Shown piece after piece: positions 1-6,883 of a stretch of DNA of 10,313 nucleotides. The notes beneath the pieces are model-generated. The model made no database searches. It worked only from the letters and a program-made list of their open reading frames with translations, and had not been told where the DNA came from. Positions within the stretch are counted from its first letter, which is position 1. Every line of letters starts with the position of its first letter. A program made the translations under genes and the position numbers. The stretch lies in NCBI GenBank assembly GCA_023432885.1, contig JAEZEU010000265.1, positions 1 through 10,313 on the forward strand, written 5' to 3'. The stretch is from Pseudomonadota bacterium (GTDB lineage Bacteria; Pseudomonadota; Alphaproteobacteria; Rhizobiales; Xanthobacteraceae).

Positions 1-154
1 CGCGGAAGATCATGCGGCTGTCTTCCCAGCGCTCCTCATCGACCTTCAGGATCGGCACATGAGATGCCGCCCGCGACAGGCCGGTCTTCAATCGCCGCAT
101 CGCCTCCTCGCGGCCGAGGCTGTGCGGGATGGAAACGATCAGCGGCTTGGTCAT
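1..154 (-). CDS. Polyhydroxyalkanoic acid system family protein (5' part only)
   Basis: Reading leftwards from the ATG at 154-152, the frame stays open to the window edge and gives 51 residues beginning MTKPLIVSIPHSLGREEAMR. This start, with a conserved-looking SIPHSLG followed by an amphipathic 'EEAMRRLKTGL' helix and an 'ILKVDEERW' strand, resembles the small (about 90-100 residue) PHA_gran_rgn family, found near polyhydroxyalkanoate granule genes in many proteobacteria. Its biochemical role is poorly defined. A GGAGAG Shine-Dalgarno at 164-159, four bases before the ATG, supports the start. The C-terminal half is outside the window, so the family call rests on the N-terminus and my memory of the family. 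It is divergent from the DUF3309 gene, with 160 bp between them. Confidence 0.72.
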   Translation of the reverse strand, partial: MTKPLIVSIPHSLGREEAMRRLKTGLSRAASHVPILKVDEERWEDSRMIFR

Positions 155-233
155 CTGACTCTCCGTAGTTTCATCTCAAAGTCGTTCCGCATCAGCGATG
201 CGAAAGGGCTGCGATGCTGCCATCGCAATGAGG

Positions 234-258
234 GGAACTTTCGTAGTCGCGACAGGTT
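234..258 (+). promoter_or_regulatory. EcfG-like (general stress sigma) promoter, near-consensus, upstream of the DUF3309 gene
   Basis: GGAAC at 234-238 is followed by 16 bases and then GGTT at 255-258. The alphaproteobacterial EcfG consensus is GGAAC-N16/17-CGTT, so this matches 8 of 9 fixed bases. Transcription would start around 264-268, leaving a leader of about 50 nt before the ATG at 315. It is weaker evidence than the two exact sites at 3281-3313, but the position and orientation fit. The rest of the 155-314 spacer holds the two Shine-Dalgarno sequences and nothing else I recognise. Confidence 0.45.
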
Positions 259-314
259 TCATCCCGGCGAGACGCAGAGACAAATGCGCCCCAGGCGGGC
301 TGAGGAGAGATGTT

Positions 315-479
315 ATGTCGATAGGCACCATCATTCTGATTATTCTAATCATCGCCCTTCTAGGCGGATTTTCCGGCATCGGCGGCGGTCCATTCTACGG
401 CACCGGGTATTACGGCGGCGGCGGCCTTGGACTGATCATCGTGATCCTGCTGATATTGCTGCTGCTCGGTAAGATCTAG
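315..479 (+). CDS. DUF3309 family small hydrophobic protein
   Basis: The product is 54 residues: a hydrophobic stretch (about 4-17), a central Gly/Tyr-rich segment (about 18-36, containing YGTGYYGGGG), a second hydrophobic stretch (about 37-51), and the ending LLLLGKI. This hydrophobic - Gly/Tyr turn - 'GLGLIxxxLLxLLLLGxI' pattern is that of DUF3309, short predicted membrane proteins of unknown function common in alphaproteobacteria. The frame is open from an ATG at 198, but I chose 315 because AGGAG at 303-307 sits seven bases upstream and because the family begins at this point. The EcfG-like site at 234-258 would also start transcripts downstream of 198. Regulation by general stress is inferred from that site only. 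The gene is monocistronic; a strong hairpin follows 34 bases after the stop. Confidence 0.82.
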   Translation: MSIGTIILIILIIALLGGFSGIGGGPFYGTGYYGGGGLGLIIVILLILLLLGKI

Positions 480-513
480 AAAGCTGCAAATCCGCTGAAA
501 CAGCAGAACCTCC

Positions 514-537
514 GATCACCCGCGAAAGCGGGTGATC
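514..537. terminator. Perfect 10-bp hairpin between converging DUF3309 and ligD genes
   Basis: The arms GATCACCCGC (514-523) and GCGGGTGATC (528-537) are exactly complementary around a four-base GAAA loop, a very stable GNRA tetraloop in plus-strand RNA. It lies 34 bases after the DUF3309 stop and about 90 bases after the ligD stop, so it could end both converging transcripts. Neither side has a run of T, so a classic Rho-independent mechanism is not shown. It could instead be an mRNA 3'-end stabiliser or a copy of a dispersed palindrome. I see no gene in the remainder of 480-628. Confidence 0.5.
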
Positions 538-628
538 AAAGATTCCGGGGACGTAGGGCGGAGCCGGGATGCCTGGAATGCCGCGGCGCACCGGGCACCC
601 GCGATCTGCAGCACGTAAACGGCAGTAG

Positions 629-3241
629 CTACAGCTTCTGCACCAGCTTCTTCATTGCCGGCTTGATGGAGCTGGCCGCGTCGTCGTAGCCGTCCCATGC
701 CTTGCTCTTCGCCAGCAACGCCGGCACGGTGCGAATGGTGTAGCGTTTGGGATCGAGATCGCCGCGAACCTGCGTCCACGTCAGCGGCATGGACACCGTG
801 GCGCCGGAGCGCGCGCGCGGTGACAGTACCCCAACCGCCGTCGACATGCGGTCATTGCGCAGATAATCGAGGAAGATCTTTCCCTTGCGCTTCTGCTTGG
901 ACATGTTGAGCAGATAGCGATCGGGCTCGTCGTTGGCCATCCATTGGCAGACGCCCTGAGCGAAAGCCTTGCCTTCCTTCCAGTCCACCTTCTCCCTTGC
1001 ACCTGACAGCAACGGCGCCACGACATGCAGCCCCTTGCCGCCGGTCGTCTTGCAAAAGCTTTCCAGGCCGAGCGCGGACAGCCGATCGCGCATCTCCTTC
1101 GCCGCTTCGATCACTTCAGCAAAATCGACGTTCGGCGCGGGGTCGAGATCGAACACCAGCCGGCCCGGCACATCGTAGGCGTCCGGCGCGCAATTCCAGG
1201 GATGCAGCTCGACGCCTCCCGACTGCGCAACGGCGGCCAGCCCCTCGACCCGGTCGATCTGGATATAGGGCTTGCGGTCGCCGGAGACCTTGACCAGCTC
1301 CAGCTGCTTGGGCGTGCTCGCCATGCCATGTCGCTGGAAGAATTTTTCGCCATCAATGCCGTCGGGCGCGCGCACCACCGAGCAGGGCCGGCCCTTCAGG
1401 TAACCGATCATCCAGTCGCCGACGGTTTCGAAATAATTGGCAAGATCCAGCTTGGTTACAGGATTGCCATCGCCGCCGTCCGGCCACAGCGCCTTGTCGG
1501 GATTGGAGATGGCAACTCCCATCACTTCGGCGCCCTTCTTCGCCGATGATTTCGCTACAATCAGCTTCGCGACATTGGCCTTGGCTGGCATTTCCGCCTC
1601 CACCTCGCGCGCCGGCTTGTCCTCGCGCAGGCCCTTGAAGGCGGCCTGACGGATGTTGTTGTCGGCGGTCCAGCCGGCAAATTCGATCTCCGCGACCAGC
1701 TTGGGCTTCAGCCAATGCACGTCGCGCGCCTTCTTCGGCGCGTTCGCCCCGCTGAACGGGTTCTTGTCCGACGCGTTGGCCTTCAGATGAGGCATCAGGC
1801 GGCGCACCTTGTCAGCACCAAAGCCGGTGCCGACGAGTCCGACAAAGGCGAGATGGCCACCGCGATAGACGCCTGCCATCAGCGAGCGGAATTTGCCGTT
1901 TGTCGTTTTCCAGCCGCCGAGGACGACCTCATGACCGGCGCGAACTTTTGCCTTTGTCCAGCTCTCGGCACGGCCGGAATGATAGCGCGCATCCTGCTTC
2001 TTCGAGATGATTCCTTCCAGGTTCAACTTCTTGGCCGATTGCAGCACCGCTTCGCCGTCTTCCTCGAAATGCTCGACATAGCGGATCAGCTTGTTCTTGC
2101 CCTTGCGGCCCTGCAGAAAACGCCTCAGCCGCTCCTTGCGCTCGCGCAGCGGCAGCCCGCGCAGGTCCTCGCCGTCCGCGAACAGCAGGTCGAATGCGAA
2201 GTAGGTCAGGTTACCGGTCTTGCCGTCGGCGATTGCCGCCTGCAGCGCGGAGAAATCCGGCAGGCCGTCGTGATCGACAGCGACGATCTCACCGTCGATC
2301 ATCGCGTCCGGCAGGCGGCTCGCCTCCTTTGCAATCTCCGGAAACTTGTCCGCCCAATCCAGCCCCTTGCGCGTATTCAGCGCGACTTCGCCATCTTCGA
2401 TGCGCAGCTGCACGCGATAGCCGTCGAACTTGATCTCATGGCACCAGGCGGCGCCGCTCGGCGGCTTCTCCACCGACGCGCAAAGCTGCGGCGGCACGAA
2501 GTCCGGCATGGCCGAAACCTTTTTCGCCGCTGCCCTGGTCGGCTTTGCCGGGACAGCCGCCTTGGTCCTTGCGCGGGTCTCGGCGGCAGGGCCTCGGTTG
2601 GATTCCCAGATCGCGTCCGCTTTTGCCTTGCCGTTCGCCAGCATGAATGGCCGGGGCGCCCGGCCCTTGCCCGCCGCGATCTGGTCCATCGAACGGCCGG
2701 AAGCGACCGAGCGGTCCTCTCCCAGGATTTGATTGTCCTCGCCTTCACGGACATATTCGTCGCGATGCTTGATCAGCAGCCAATTGGTGCGCTTGCCGCC
2801 GTAGCGGTCGCCCCTCATCCGCACCAGTACCCAGCTGCCATGCAGCTTGTCGCCATGCAGGGTGAATTTCAGGTCGCCCTTCTTGAAGCCGCGTTCGGCA
2901 TCGTCGGATTCCCAGTAGCCGCGGTCCCAGAGCATCACGGTGCCGCCGCCATACTGGCCCTCGGGAATGGTGCCTTCGAAATCGCCGTAGTCGAGCGGAT
3001 GGTCCTCGACTTCGACGGCGAGCCGCTTGTCATGCGGATCGAGCGAGGGTCCCTTGGTCACGGCCCAGGACTTGAAGACGCCATCGAACTCGAGACGCAG
3101 ATCGTAATGGAGCCGGCTCGCATCGTGCTTCTGGATCACGAACCTGCGTTGCTTCGAGGGCGCCACCTTGACGTCGCCGGACGGCTCCGAAGTGATCTCG
3201 AAGTCACGCTTCTTGCGATAGGTGGTGAGGCTTTTTTCCAC
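629..3241 (-). CDS. ligD: Multifunctional NHEJ DNA ligase LigD (phosphoesterase-ligase-polymerase)
   Basis: This 870-residue ATP-dependent ligase seals double-strand breaks with Ku. Three domains are visible. The 3'-phosphoesterase (about 1-190) has [13 protein letters not shown] at 39-51 and [10 protein letters not shown] at 81-90. The ligase (about 245-545) has the adenylation motif KFDG at 271-274 (nucleophile Lys271), FAFDLLF at 348-354, EGIISKK at 409-415 and the distal SWTKAKV at 427-433. The primase-like polymerase (about 575-860) has metal-binding FDLDP at 697-701, [10 protein letters not shown] at 731-740 and FLDYLRND at 790-797. All key residues are present, so it should be fully active. 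A basic Ala-rich linker (about 205-245) joins the first two domains. The start is GTG at 3241, with GGGGA (3253-3249) seven bases upstream; no ATG or GTG occurs in frame between it and the upstream stop at 3307-3305. It is divergent from ku and shares a stress-type control region with it. Confidence 0.97.
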   Translation of the reverse strand: MEKSLTTYRKKRDFEITSEPSGDVKVAPSKQRRFVIQKHDASRLHYDLRLEFDGVFKSWAVTKGPSLDPHDKRLAVEVEDHPLDYGDFEGTIPEGQYGGGTVMLWDRGYWESDDAERGFKKGDLKFTLHGDKLHGSWVLVRMRGDRYGGKRTNWLLIKHRDEYVREGEDNQILGEDRSVASGRSMDQIAAGKGRAPRPFMLANGKAKADAIWESNRGPAAETRARTKAAVPAKPTRAAAKKVSAMPDFVPPQLCASVEKPPSGAAWCHEIKFDGYRVQLRIEDGEVALNTRKGLDWADKFPEIAKEASRLPDAMIDGEIVAVDHDGLPDFSALQAAIADGKTGNLTYFAFDLLFADGEDLRGLPLRERKERLRRFLQGRKGKNKLIRYVEHFEEDGEAVLQSAKKLNLEGIISKKQDARYHSGRAESWTKAKVRAGHEVVLGGWKTTNGKFRSLMAGVYRGGHLAFVGLVGTGFGADKVRRLMPHLKANASDKNPFSGANAPKKARDVHWLKPKLVAEIEFAGWTADNNIRQAAFKGLREDKPAREVEAEMPAKANVAKLIVAKSSAKKGAEVMGVAISNPDKALWPDGGDGNPVTKLDLANYFETVGDWMIGYLKGRPCSVVRAPDGIDGEKFFQRHGMASTPKQLELVKVSGDRKPYIQIDRVEGLAAVAQSGGVELHPWNCAPDAYDVPGRLVFDLDPAPNVDFAEVIEAAKEMRDRLSALGLESFCKTTGGKGLHVVAPLLSGAREKVDWKEGKAFAQGVCQWMANDEPDRYLLNMSKQKRKGKIFLDYLRNDRMSTAVGVLSPRARSGATVSMPLTWTQVRGDLDPKRYTIRTVPALLAKSKAWDGYDDAASSIKPAMKKLVQKL

Positions 3242-3280
3242 GAAGCATTCCCCGAGAATCTCTGCTGCAGAGGGCTCTAC

Positions 3281-3305
3281 GGAACGAAAACGGCCGGCAT
3301 CCGTT
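3281..3305 (+). promoter_or_regulatory. EcfG (general stress sigma) promoter for ku
   Basis: GGAAC at 3281-3285, 16 bases, then CGTT at 3302-3305 is a full match to the EcfG consensus on the plus strand. Transcription would start near 3312, about 30 nt before the ku ATG at 3343. Its downstream half interleaves with the minus-strand promoter for ligD, so two polymerases could probably not occupy both at once. Confidence 0.82.
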
Positions 3306-3313
3306 CAGGTTCC
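3289..3313 (-). promoter_or_regulatory. EcfG (general stress sigma) promoter for ligD
   Basis: On the minus strand GGAAC occupies 3313-3309, followed by exactly 16 bases and CGTT at 3292-3289. This is a full match to the alphaproteobacterial EcfG consensus. Transcription would start near 3280, giving a leader of about 40 nt before the GTG start of ligD at 3241. It overlaps the ku promoter, lying mostly inside its footprint. Confidence 0.8.
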
Positions 3314-3342
3314 AGCACCCTTGGCCCATGCCGGAGATTGTA

Positions 3343-4230
3343 ATGGCCCCCCGCGCCTATTGGAAAGGCTCCTTGAAGCTGTCGCTGGTGACCTGCCCGG
3401 TCGCATTGTACCCGGCCTCGACCGCGGCCGAAAAAACCCGCTTCCACATGATCAACCGGGAGACCGGCAACCGCCTGAAGCAGCAGATGGTGGATGTCGA
3501 GACCGGCGACGTCGTCGAGGGCGACCAGAAGGCGCGCGGCTACGAGCTGGCAAAGGGCAAGTACGTCGAAATCGACAAGGACGAGCTCGAGGCGGTCCAG
3601 ATCGAGAGCAACCACACCATCGACATCGACAGCTTCGTGCCGCGGGAGGAAATCGACAAACGCTATCTCAACCACCCCTATTACATCGTGCCCGACGGCA
3701 AGGCAGGCGTCGACGCCTTTGCCGTCATCCGTGACGCCATGAAGAACCAGGACCGCATCGCGCTGGCGCGGATCGTGCTCACCAACCGCGAGCACGTCCT
3801 CGCCATCGAGCCGCTCGGCAAGGGCCTGCTCGGCACCACGCTGCGCTACCCCTATGAGCTGCGCGATGAGGCCGACTACTTCGACGATATCAAGAGCGCG
3901 AAGATATCCAAGGACATGATCGAGCTGGCGAGCCACATCCTAGACACCAAGGCCGCGCATTTCGACCCATCGGAATTCAAGGACGACTATGAGAATGCGC
4001 TGAAGGCGCTGGTCCGCCGCAAGGCGTCCGGCAAACCGGTGAAGGCGGCCGAGCGCGAGGAGCAGCCGAGCAATGTCGTCAATCTGATGGATGCGCTGAA
4101 GCAGAGCCTCAAGAGCGGCAGCGGCGGCAGGAAGCGCCGCAGCCATTCGACCGCGCGTCGCAGCGCCTCGCACCGGCGGCCCGCGCGAAAGGCGCATCGG
4201 TCGCCGGCCCGGCAGCGAAAGGCAGGCTGA
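3343..4230 (+). CDS. ku: Ku protein, non-homologous end-joining DNA end-binding factor
   Basis: The product is 295 residues. Bacterial Ku forms a homodimeric ring on double-strand break ends, protects them and recruits LigD. The N-terminus MAPRAYWKGSLKLSLVTCPV is typical of bacterial Ku, and the core runs to about residue 228, with family-like segments FHMINRETGNRLKQQMVD (34-51) and HPYYIVPDGK (111-120). A conserved-looking NVVNLMDALKQSL segment (244-256) follows. A strongly basic, low-complexity tail (about 260-295: RKRR, ARR, HRRPARKAHRSPAR) then probably contacts DNA; such tails vary in length among bacterial Ku proteins. An in-frame ATG also exists at 3328, but GGAG at 3333-3336 lies six bases before 3343, and the family start is MAPRAYWKG. 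It is divergent from ligD with a shared promoter region, and the next gene is unlikely to be co-transcribed. Confidence 0.96.
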   Translation: MAPRAYWKGSLKLSLVTCPVALYPASTAAEKTRFHMINRETGNRLKQQMVDVETGDVVEGDQKARGYELAKGKYVEIDKDELEAVQIESNHTIDIDSFVPREEIDKRYLNHPYYIVPDGKAGVDAFAVIRDAMKNQDRIALARIVLTNREHVLAIEPLGKGLLGTTLRYPYELRDEADYFDDIKSAKISKDMIELASHILDTKAAHFDPSEFKDDYENALKALVRRKASGKPVKAAEREEQPSNVVNLMDALKQSLKSGSGGRKRRSHSTARRSASHRRPARKAHRSPARQRKAG

Positions 4231-4260
4231 CACATCAAGGCCACGCTACCTCTGCTAGAC

Positions 4261-4329
4261 CCCGGGCATCCACGGCTTTCTTTCCCAGGTCGGCAAAGAC
4301 TGGATGGCCGGGACAAGGGCCCGGTCATC
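4261..4329. repeat. Interspersed palindromic repeat of Bradyrhizobium type, three-armed
   Basis: Three related arms are visible. CCCGGGCATCCA (4261-4272) pairs with TGGATGGCCGGG (4301-4312) at 11 of 12 positions, and CTTT (4276-4279) with AAAG (4295-4298) extends that stem. The right arm GATGGCCGGG (4303-4312) can instead pair with CCCGGTCATC (4320-4329) across a seven-base loop, with one G-T pair. I remember similar 'GGATGGCCGGGACAAG' palindromes scattered between genes in Bradyrhizobium, but copy number cannot be judged from one window. It starts 30 bases after the ku stop and may serve as its transcript end. The following stretch, 4330-4428, holds the leader of the acyl-CoA synthetase gene; I found no convincing promoter in it. 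Confidence 0.6.
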
Positions 4330-4428
4330 ACGAGCGACGGTGGTTCAGCTTGCATTGATTTCCGGCCGAAGGCATTTTTCCTCCCAAACAACTGCCGCCT
4401 GACCATAAGAGCGGCCCGGGAGGACAAC

Positions 4429-6036
4429 ATGGCTTTGACGATGTCGCATGTCGCGGGACCAAGCACGCCTGCGGTGCGGGAGATGACGTTCGGCGACCTT
4501 TTGCGCAACGCGGCGGAATCCGCGCCGGATCGCCTCGCCCTGATCGCGGGCGTGCCGGATCCTGCGCTGCGGCGCAAATGGACCTACGCCGAGCTGTACC
4601 GCGAGGCAGAGCGCACCGCGCGGGCGCTGCTCACCCGGTTCAAGAAGGGCGAGCGTGTCGCGGTATGGGCGCAGAACATCCCTGAATGGATCATGCTGGA
4701 GTTCGGCGCCGGCATGGCGGGCGTCGTGCTGGTCACCGTGAACCCGGCCTTCCGCGCCAACGAGTTGCAGTATGTGCTGAAGCAATCGCGTGCGTCCGGC
4801 GTCTTCGTCGTCAACAGTTTTCGCGGAAACCCGATGCTGGAGACGGTGCAGGCGGTAAAGCCGAACTGCACGGAGCTGCGGGAGATCATCTGCTTCGACG
4901 ATTGGGACGCTTTCATCGCCGCGGGCGATGATTCGAGCATCAGACTTCCCGCCGTCACCCCCGACGATCCCGTGATGATCCAGTACACTTCGGGCACCAC
5001 GGGCTTTCCAAAGGGCGCCCTGCTCCGTCATCGCGGACTTCTCAATAACGGCGCCGACACCGCCGACCGGATGGGCGTCGACCCCGGCGACGTGTTCATC
5101 ACCACCATGCCGCTGTTTCACACCGGCGGCTGCGTCTGCTGCGTGATGGGCGCTGTCGCGAAGGCGGCGACACAGGTCCTGGTCGAGGCGTTCGATCCGG
5201 CGCTGGTGCTCGAGATGTTCAACACCTATCGCGGCAACGCCATGCTTGGCGTTCCCACCATGCTGATCGCAATGCTCGAGCACCCGAACTTCGCGACGAC
5301 CGATTTGTCCGGGGTCAAGGCGATCTGCTCCGGCGGCTCCACGGTGCCGGCCGCGCTGGTGCGGCGGCTGGAGGAGAAGCTCGGCGCACCCTTCACGATC
5401 GTGTTCGGCCAGACCGAGTGCTCGCCGGTAGCGGCGCAGACCCGTACCAATGACAGCGTCGAGGACAAGGCCGGCACGATCGGCCTGCCGCTGCCCAACA
5501 TGGAGACCAAGATCATCGATCCCAATACCGGCGAGACGGTGCCGATCGGCACCATCGGCGAGTTCTGCACCCGCGGCTACCACGTCATGCTCGGCTATTT
5601 CGAGATGCCGGAGGCTACAGCAGCGGCAATCGACAAGGACGGCTGGCTGCACACCGGCGATCTCTGCGCCATGGACGAGCGCGGCTTCTGCACCGTTGAG
5701 GGCCGGCTCAAGGACATGATCATTCGCGGCGGCGAGAACATCTATCCGCGCGAGCTGGAAGAGCTGCTGTTCCGGCACCCCAAGGTCGGCGAGGTCGCAG
5801 TTATCGGCGTGCCCCACGAGAAATGGGGCGAAGAGGTCGCTGCCTTCATCCGGCCGGCACCCGGCGCCGCCATCGAAAAGGAGGAACTGATCGACTACAT
5901 GCGCGCCTCGCTCGCCCCGCACAAGACGCCGAGGCACTGGTTTGTGGTCGATGCATTTCCGCTGACAGGATCTGGCAAGATCCAGAAGTTCAAGTTGCGC
6001 GAGGCCTGGAGCAAGGGCGAGATGACGGCGATCTAG
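4429..6036 (+). CDS. AMP-forming acyl-CoA synthetase (AMP-binding protein)
   Basis: This 535-residue ANL-superfamily enzyme activates a carboxylic acid with ATP to an acyl-adenylate and transfers it to CoA. All core motifs are intact: the phosphate loop YTSGTTGFPKG (186-196), FGQTE (326-330), DGWLHTGD (404-411), the hinge GRLKDMIIRGGENIYP (425-440) and the C-terminal GSGKIQK (514-520), whose Lys517 is the predicted adenylation lysine. No signal peptide or membrane segment is seen, so it should be cytoplasmic. Length and motifs fit medium/long-chain fatty acid or aromatic acid CoA ligases (FadD/ACSF2-like); the substrate cannot be read from the sequence. The start at 4429 is supported by GGGAGG (4418-4423) five bases upstream; an in-frame ATG at 4441 is less well placed. 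It is alone on its strand, with no beta-oxidation partner in view, and converges on kdpE. Confidence 0.93.
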   Translation: MALTMSHVAGPSTPAVREMTFGDLLRNAAESAPDRLALIAGVPDPALRRKWTYAELYREAERTARALLTRFKKGERVAVWAQNIPEWIMLEFGAGMAGVVLVTVNPAFRANELQYVLKQSRASGVFVVNSFRGNPMLETVQAVKPNCTELREIICFDDWDAFIAAGDDSSIRLPAVTPDDPVMIQYTSGTTGFPKGALLRHRGLLNNGADTADRMGVDPGDVFITTMPLFHTGGCVCCVMGAVAKAATQVLVEAFDPALVLEMFNTYRGNAMLGVPTMLIAMLEHPNFATTDLSGVKAICSGGSTVPAALVRRLEEKLGAPFTIVFGQTECSPVAAQTRTNDSVEDKAGTIGLPLPNMETKIIDPNTGETVPIGTIGEFCTRGYHVMLGYFEMPEATAAAIDKDGWLHTGDLCAMDERGFCTVEGRLKDMIIRGGENIYPRELEELLFRHPKVGEVAVIGVPHEKWGEEVAAFIRPAPGAAIEKEELIDYMRASLAPHKTPRHWFVVDAFPLTGSGKIQKFKLREAWSKGEMTAI

Positions 6037-6105
6037 GCTCGCGCATCAACGACTTGCCGCTCGGACTTGAGCCTTGCCGATCAGGAGCGAGTTCATGATC
6101 GTGGT

Positions 6106-6145
6106 CCCGCTTGTTCGGGCTGCGGCATGCAGCGCCGTGAACGGG
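6106..6145. terminator. Imperfect hairpin between converging acyl-CoA synthetase and kdpE genes
   Basis: The inner stem GCTGC (6119-6123) and GCAGC (6129-6133) closes a five-base loop. Further pairs GG/CC (6117-6118, 6135-6136), GTTC/GAAC (6113-6116, 6139-6142) and CCC/GGG (6106-6108, 6143-6145) extend it through bulges. It lies in the 157-bp gap between two converging stop codons, where a bidirectional terminator would be expected. There is no T-run on either side, so the call is weak. No gene is apparent in this gap. Confidence 0.3.
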
Positions 6146-6193
6146 ACAATCAACAAGCTCGCTCAGATGCTCCGTGGCGGCAATCGCACAGCC

Positions 6194-6883
6194 CTAATCC
6201 GGCGCGCGCAGGCGGTAGCCGACGCCGGTCTCGGTCAGCACGAATTGCGGCCGCTCCGGATCGGCCTCGATCTTCTGCCGGAGCTGGCGGACATAGACGC
6301 GCAGATATTGCGCGTCGGTGAGTTCGTCCCACAGCTCCTTCAGGAGGAATCGATGGGTCAGCACCTTGCCGGCGTGCTGCACGAGCACGCGCAGGAGTTC
6401 GTATTCCTTCGGCGACAGCTTTATTTCACGGTCGCCGACCTTGACGATGCGGCGGACGAGATCGACCGAGAGATCGCCGGTGCGGAATACCGGCCGTTCG
6501 CCCTTAACCTGCAACTGATGGCGCAGCGCGGCACGCATGCGCGCCAATAGTTCGTCCATGCCGAACGGCTTCGTCAGATAATCGTCGGCGCCAAGGTCCA
6601 GCGCCTGTACCTTGCCGGCCTCATCGCCGCGGCTCGACAGCACCACGATCGGCACACCTTCGTTGCGCGCGCGGATCATGCGAAGAAGATCATGGCCCTG
6701 GATGTCGGGCAGCCCGAGATCGAGGATGATCAGGGCCGGCTGCTCGGCCAGCTTCTCCAGCGCCAGCTTGCCGTTGGAGGCCTCGAGTATGTCATAGCCC
6801 TGCGTGCTCAGCCCCATCCGCAGCAGCTTGCGGATCGGCGGCTCGTCGTCGATGACAAGGACCTTGATGGCGGCGGCATTCAT
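6194..6883 (-). CDS. kdpE: KdpE, response regulator of the Kdp potassium uptake operon
   Basis: This 229-residue OmpR/PhoB-family regulator has a receiver domain (about 6-120) with the acidic pair DD (12-13), phospho-acceptor Asp55 in LIILDLGLPD, Ser83/84 at the switch position and Lys105 in TKPF. It is followed by a winged-helix DNA-binding domain (about 130-227) ending in TETGVGYRLRAPD. When phosphorylated by KdpD it activates the kdp pump genes under K+ limitation. Its ATG overlaps the kdpD stop by four bases (ATGA type), indicating translational coupling. That coupling and the kdpBCD genes upstream make KdpE much more likely than another OmpR-type regulator. It is the last gene of the operon. 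Confidence 0.96.
   Translation of the reverse strand: MNAAAIKVLVIDDEPPIRKLLRMGLSTQGYDILEASNGKLALEKLAEQPALIILDLGLPDIQGHDLLRMIRARNEGVPIVVLSSRGDEAGKVQALDLGADDYLTKPFGMDELLARMRAALRHQLQVKGERPVFRTGDLSVDLVRRIVKVGDREIKLSPKEYELLRVLVQHAGKVLTHRFLLKELWDELTDAQYLRVYVRQLRQKIEADPERPQFVLTETGVGYRLRAPD

Noticed and set aside
198..314. N-terminal extension of the DUF3309 protein from an ATG at 198
   Set aside because: The extension is basic and unlike the family; a good Shine-Dalgarno precedes 315, and the candidate promoter lies downstream of 198.
59..472. 137-codon plus-strand frame at the left end
   Set aside because: It runs antisense to the partial PHA-family gene and out of frame through the DUF3309 gene; its Arg/His-rich product matches nothing.
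3328..3342. Five-residue longer Ku starting at the ATG at 3328
   Set aside because: No Shine-Dalgarno precedes it, while GGAG at 3333-3336 is correctly placed for 3343, where the family's usual N-terminus begins.
1715..3343. 542-codon open frame on the plus strand opposite ligD
   Set aside because: It lies antisense to a gene with complete LigD motifs, its product has no recognisable domain, and GC-rich codon bias routinely leaves such mirror frames open.
4345..5937. 530-codon open frame on the minus strand opposite the acyl-CoA synthetase
   Set aside because: The plus-strand product carries every ANL-family motif; the minus frame is His/Arg/Ala-rich filler with no domain and is explained by third-position GC bias.
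6074..6550. 158-codon plus-strand frame in the gap after the acyl-CoA synthetase, running into kdpE antisense
   Set aside because: Most of it is the mirror of the KdpE DNA-binding domain, and the part within the gap shows no domain or convincing ribosome binding site.
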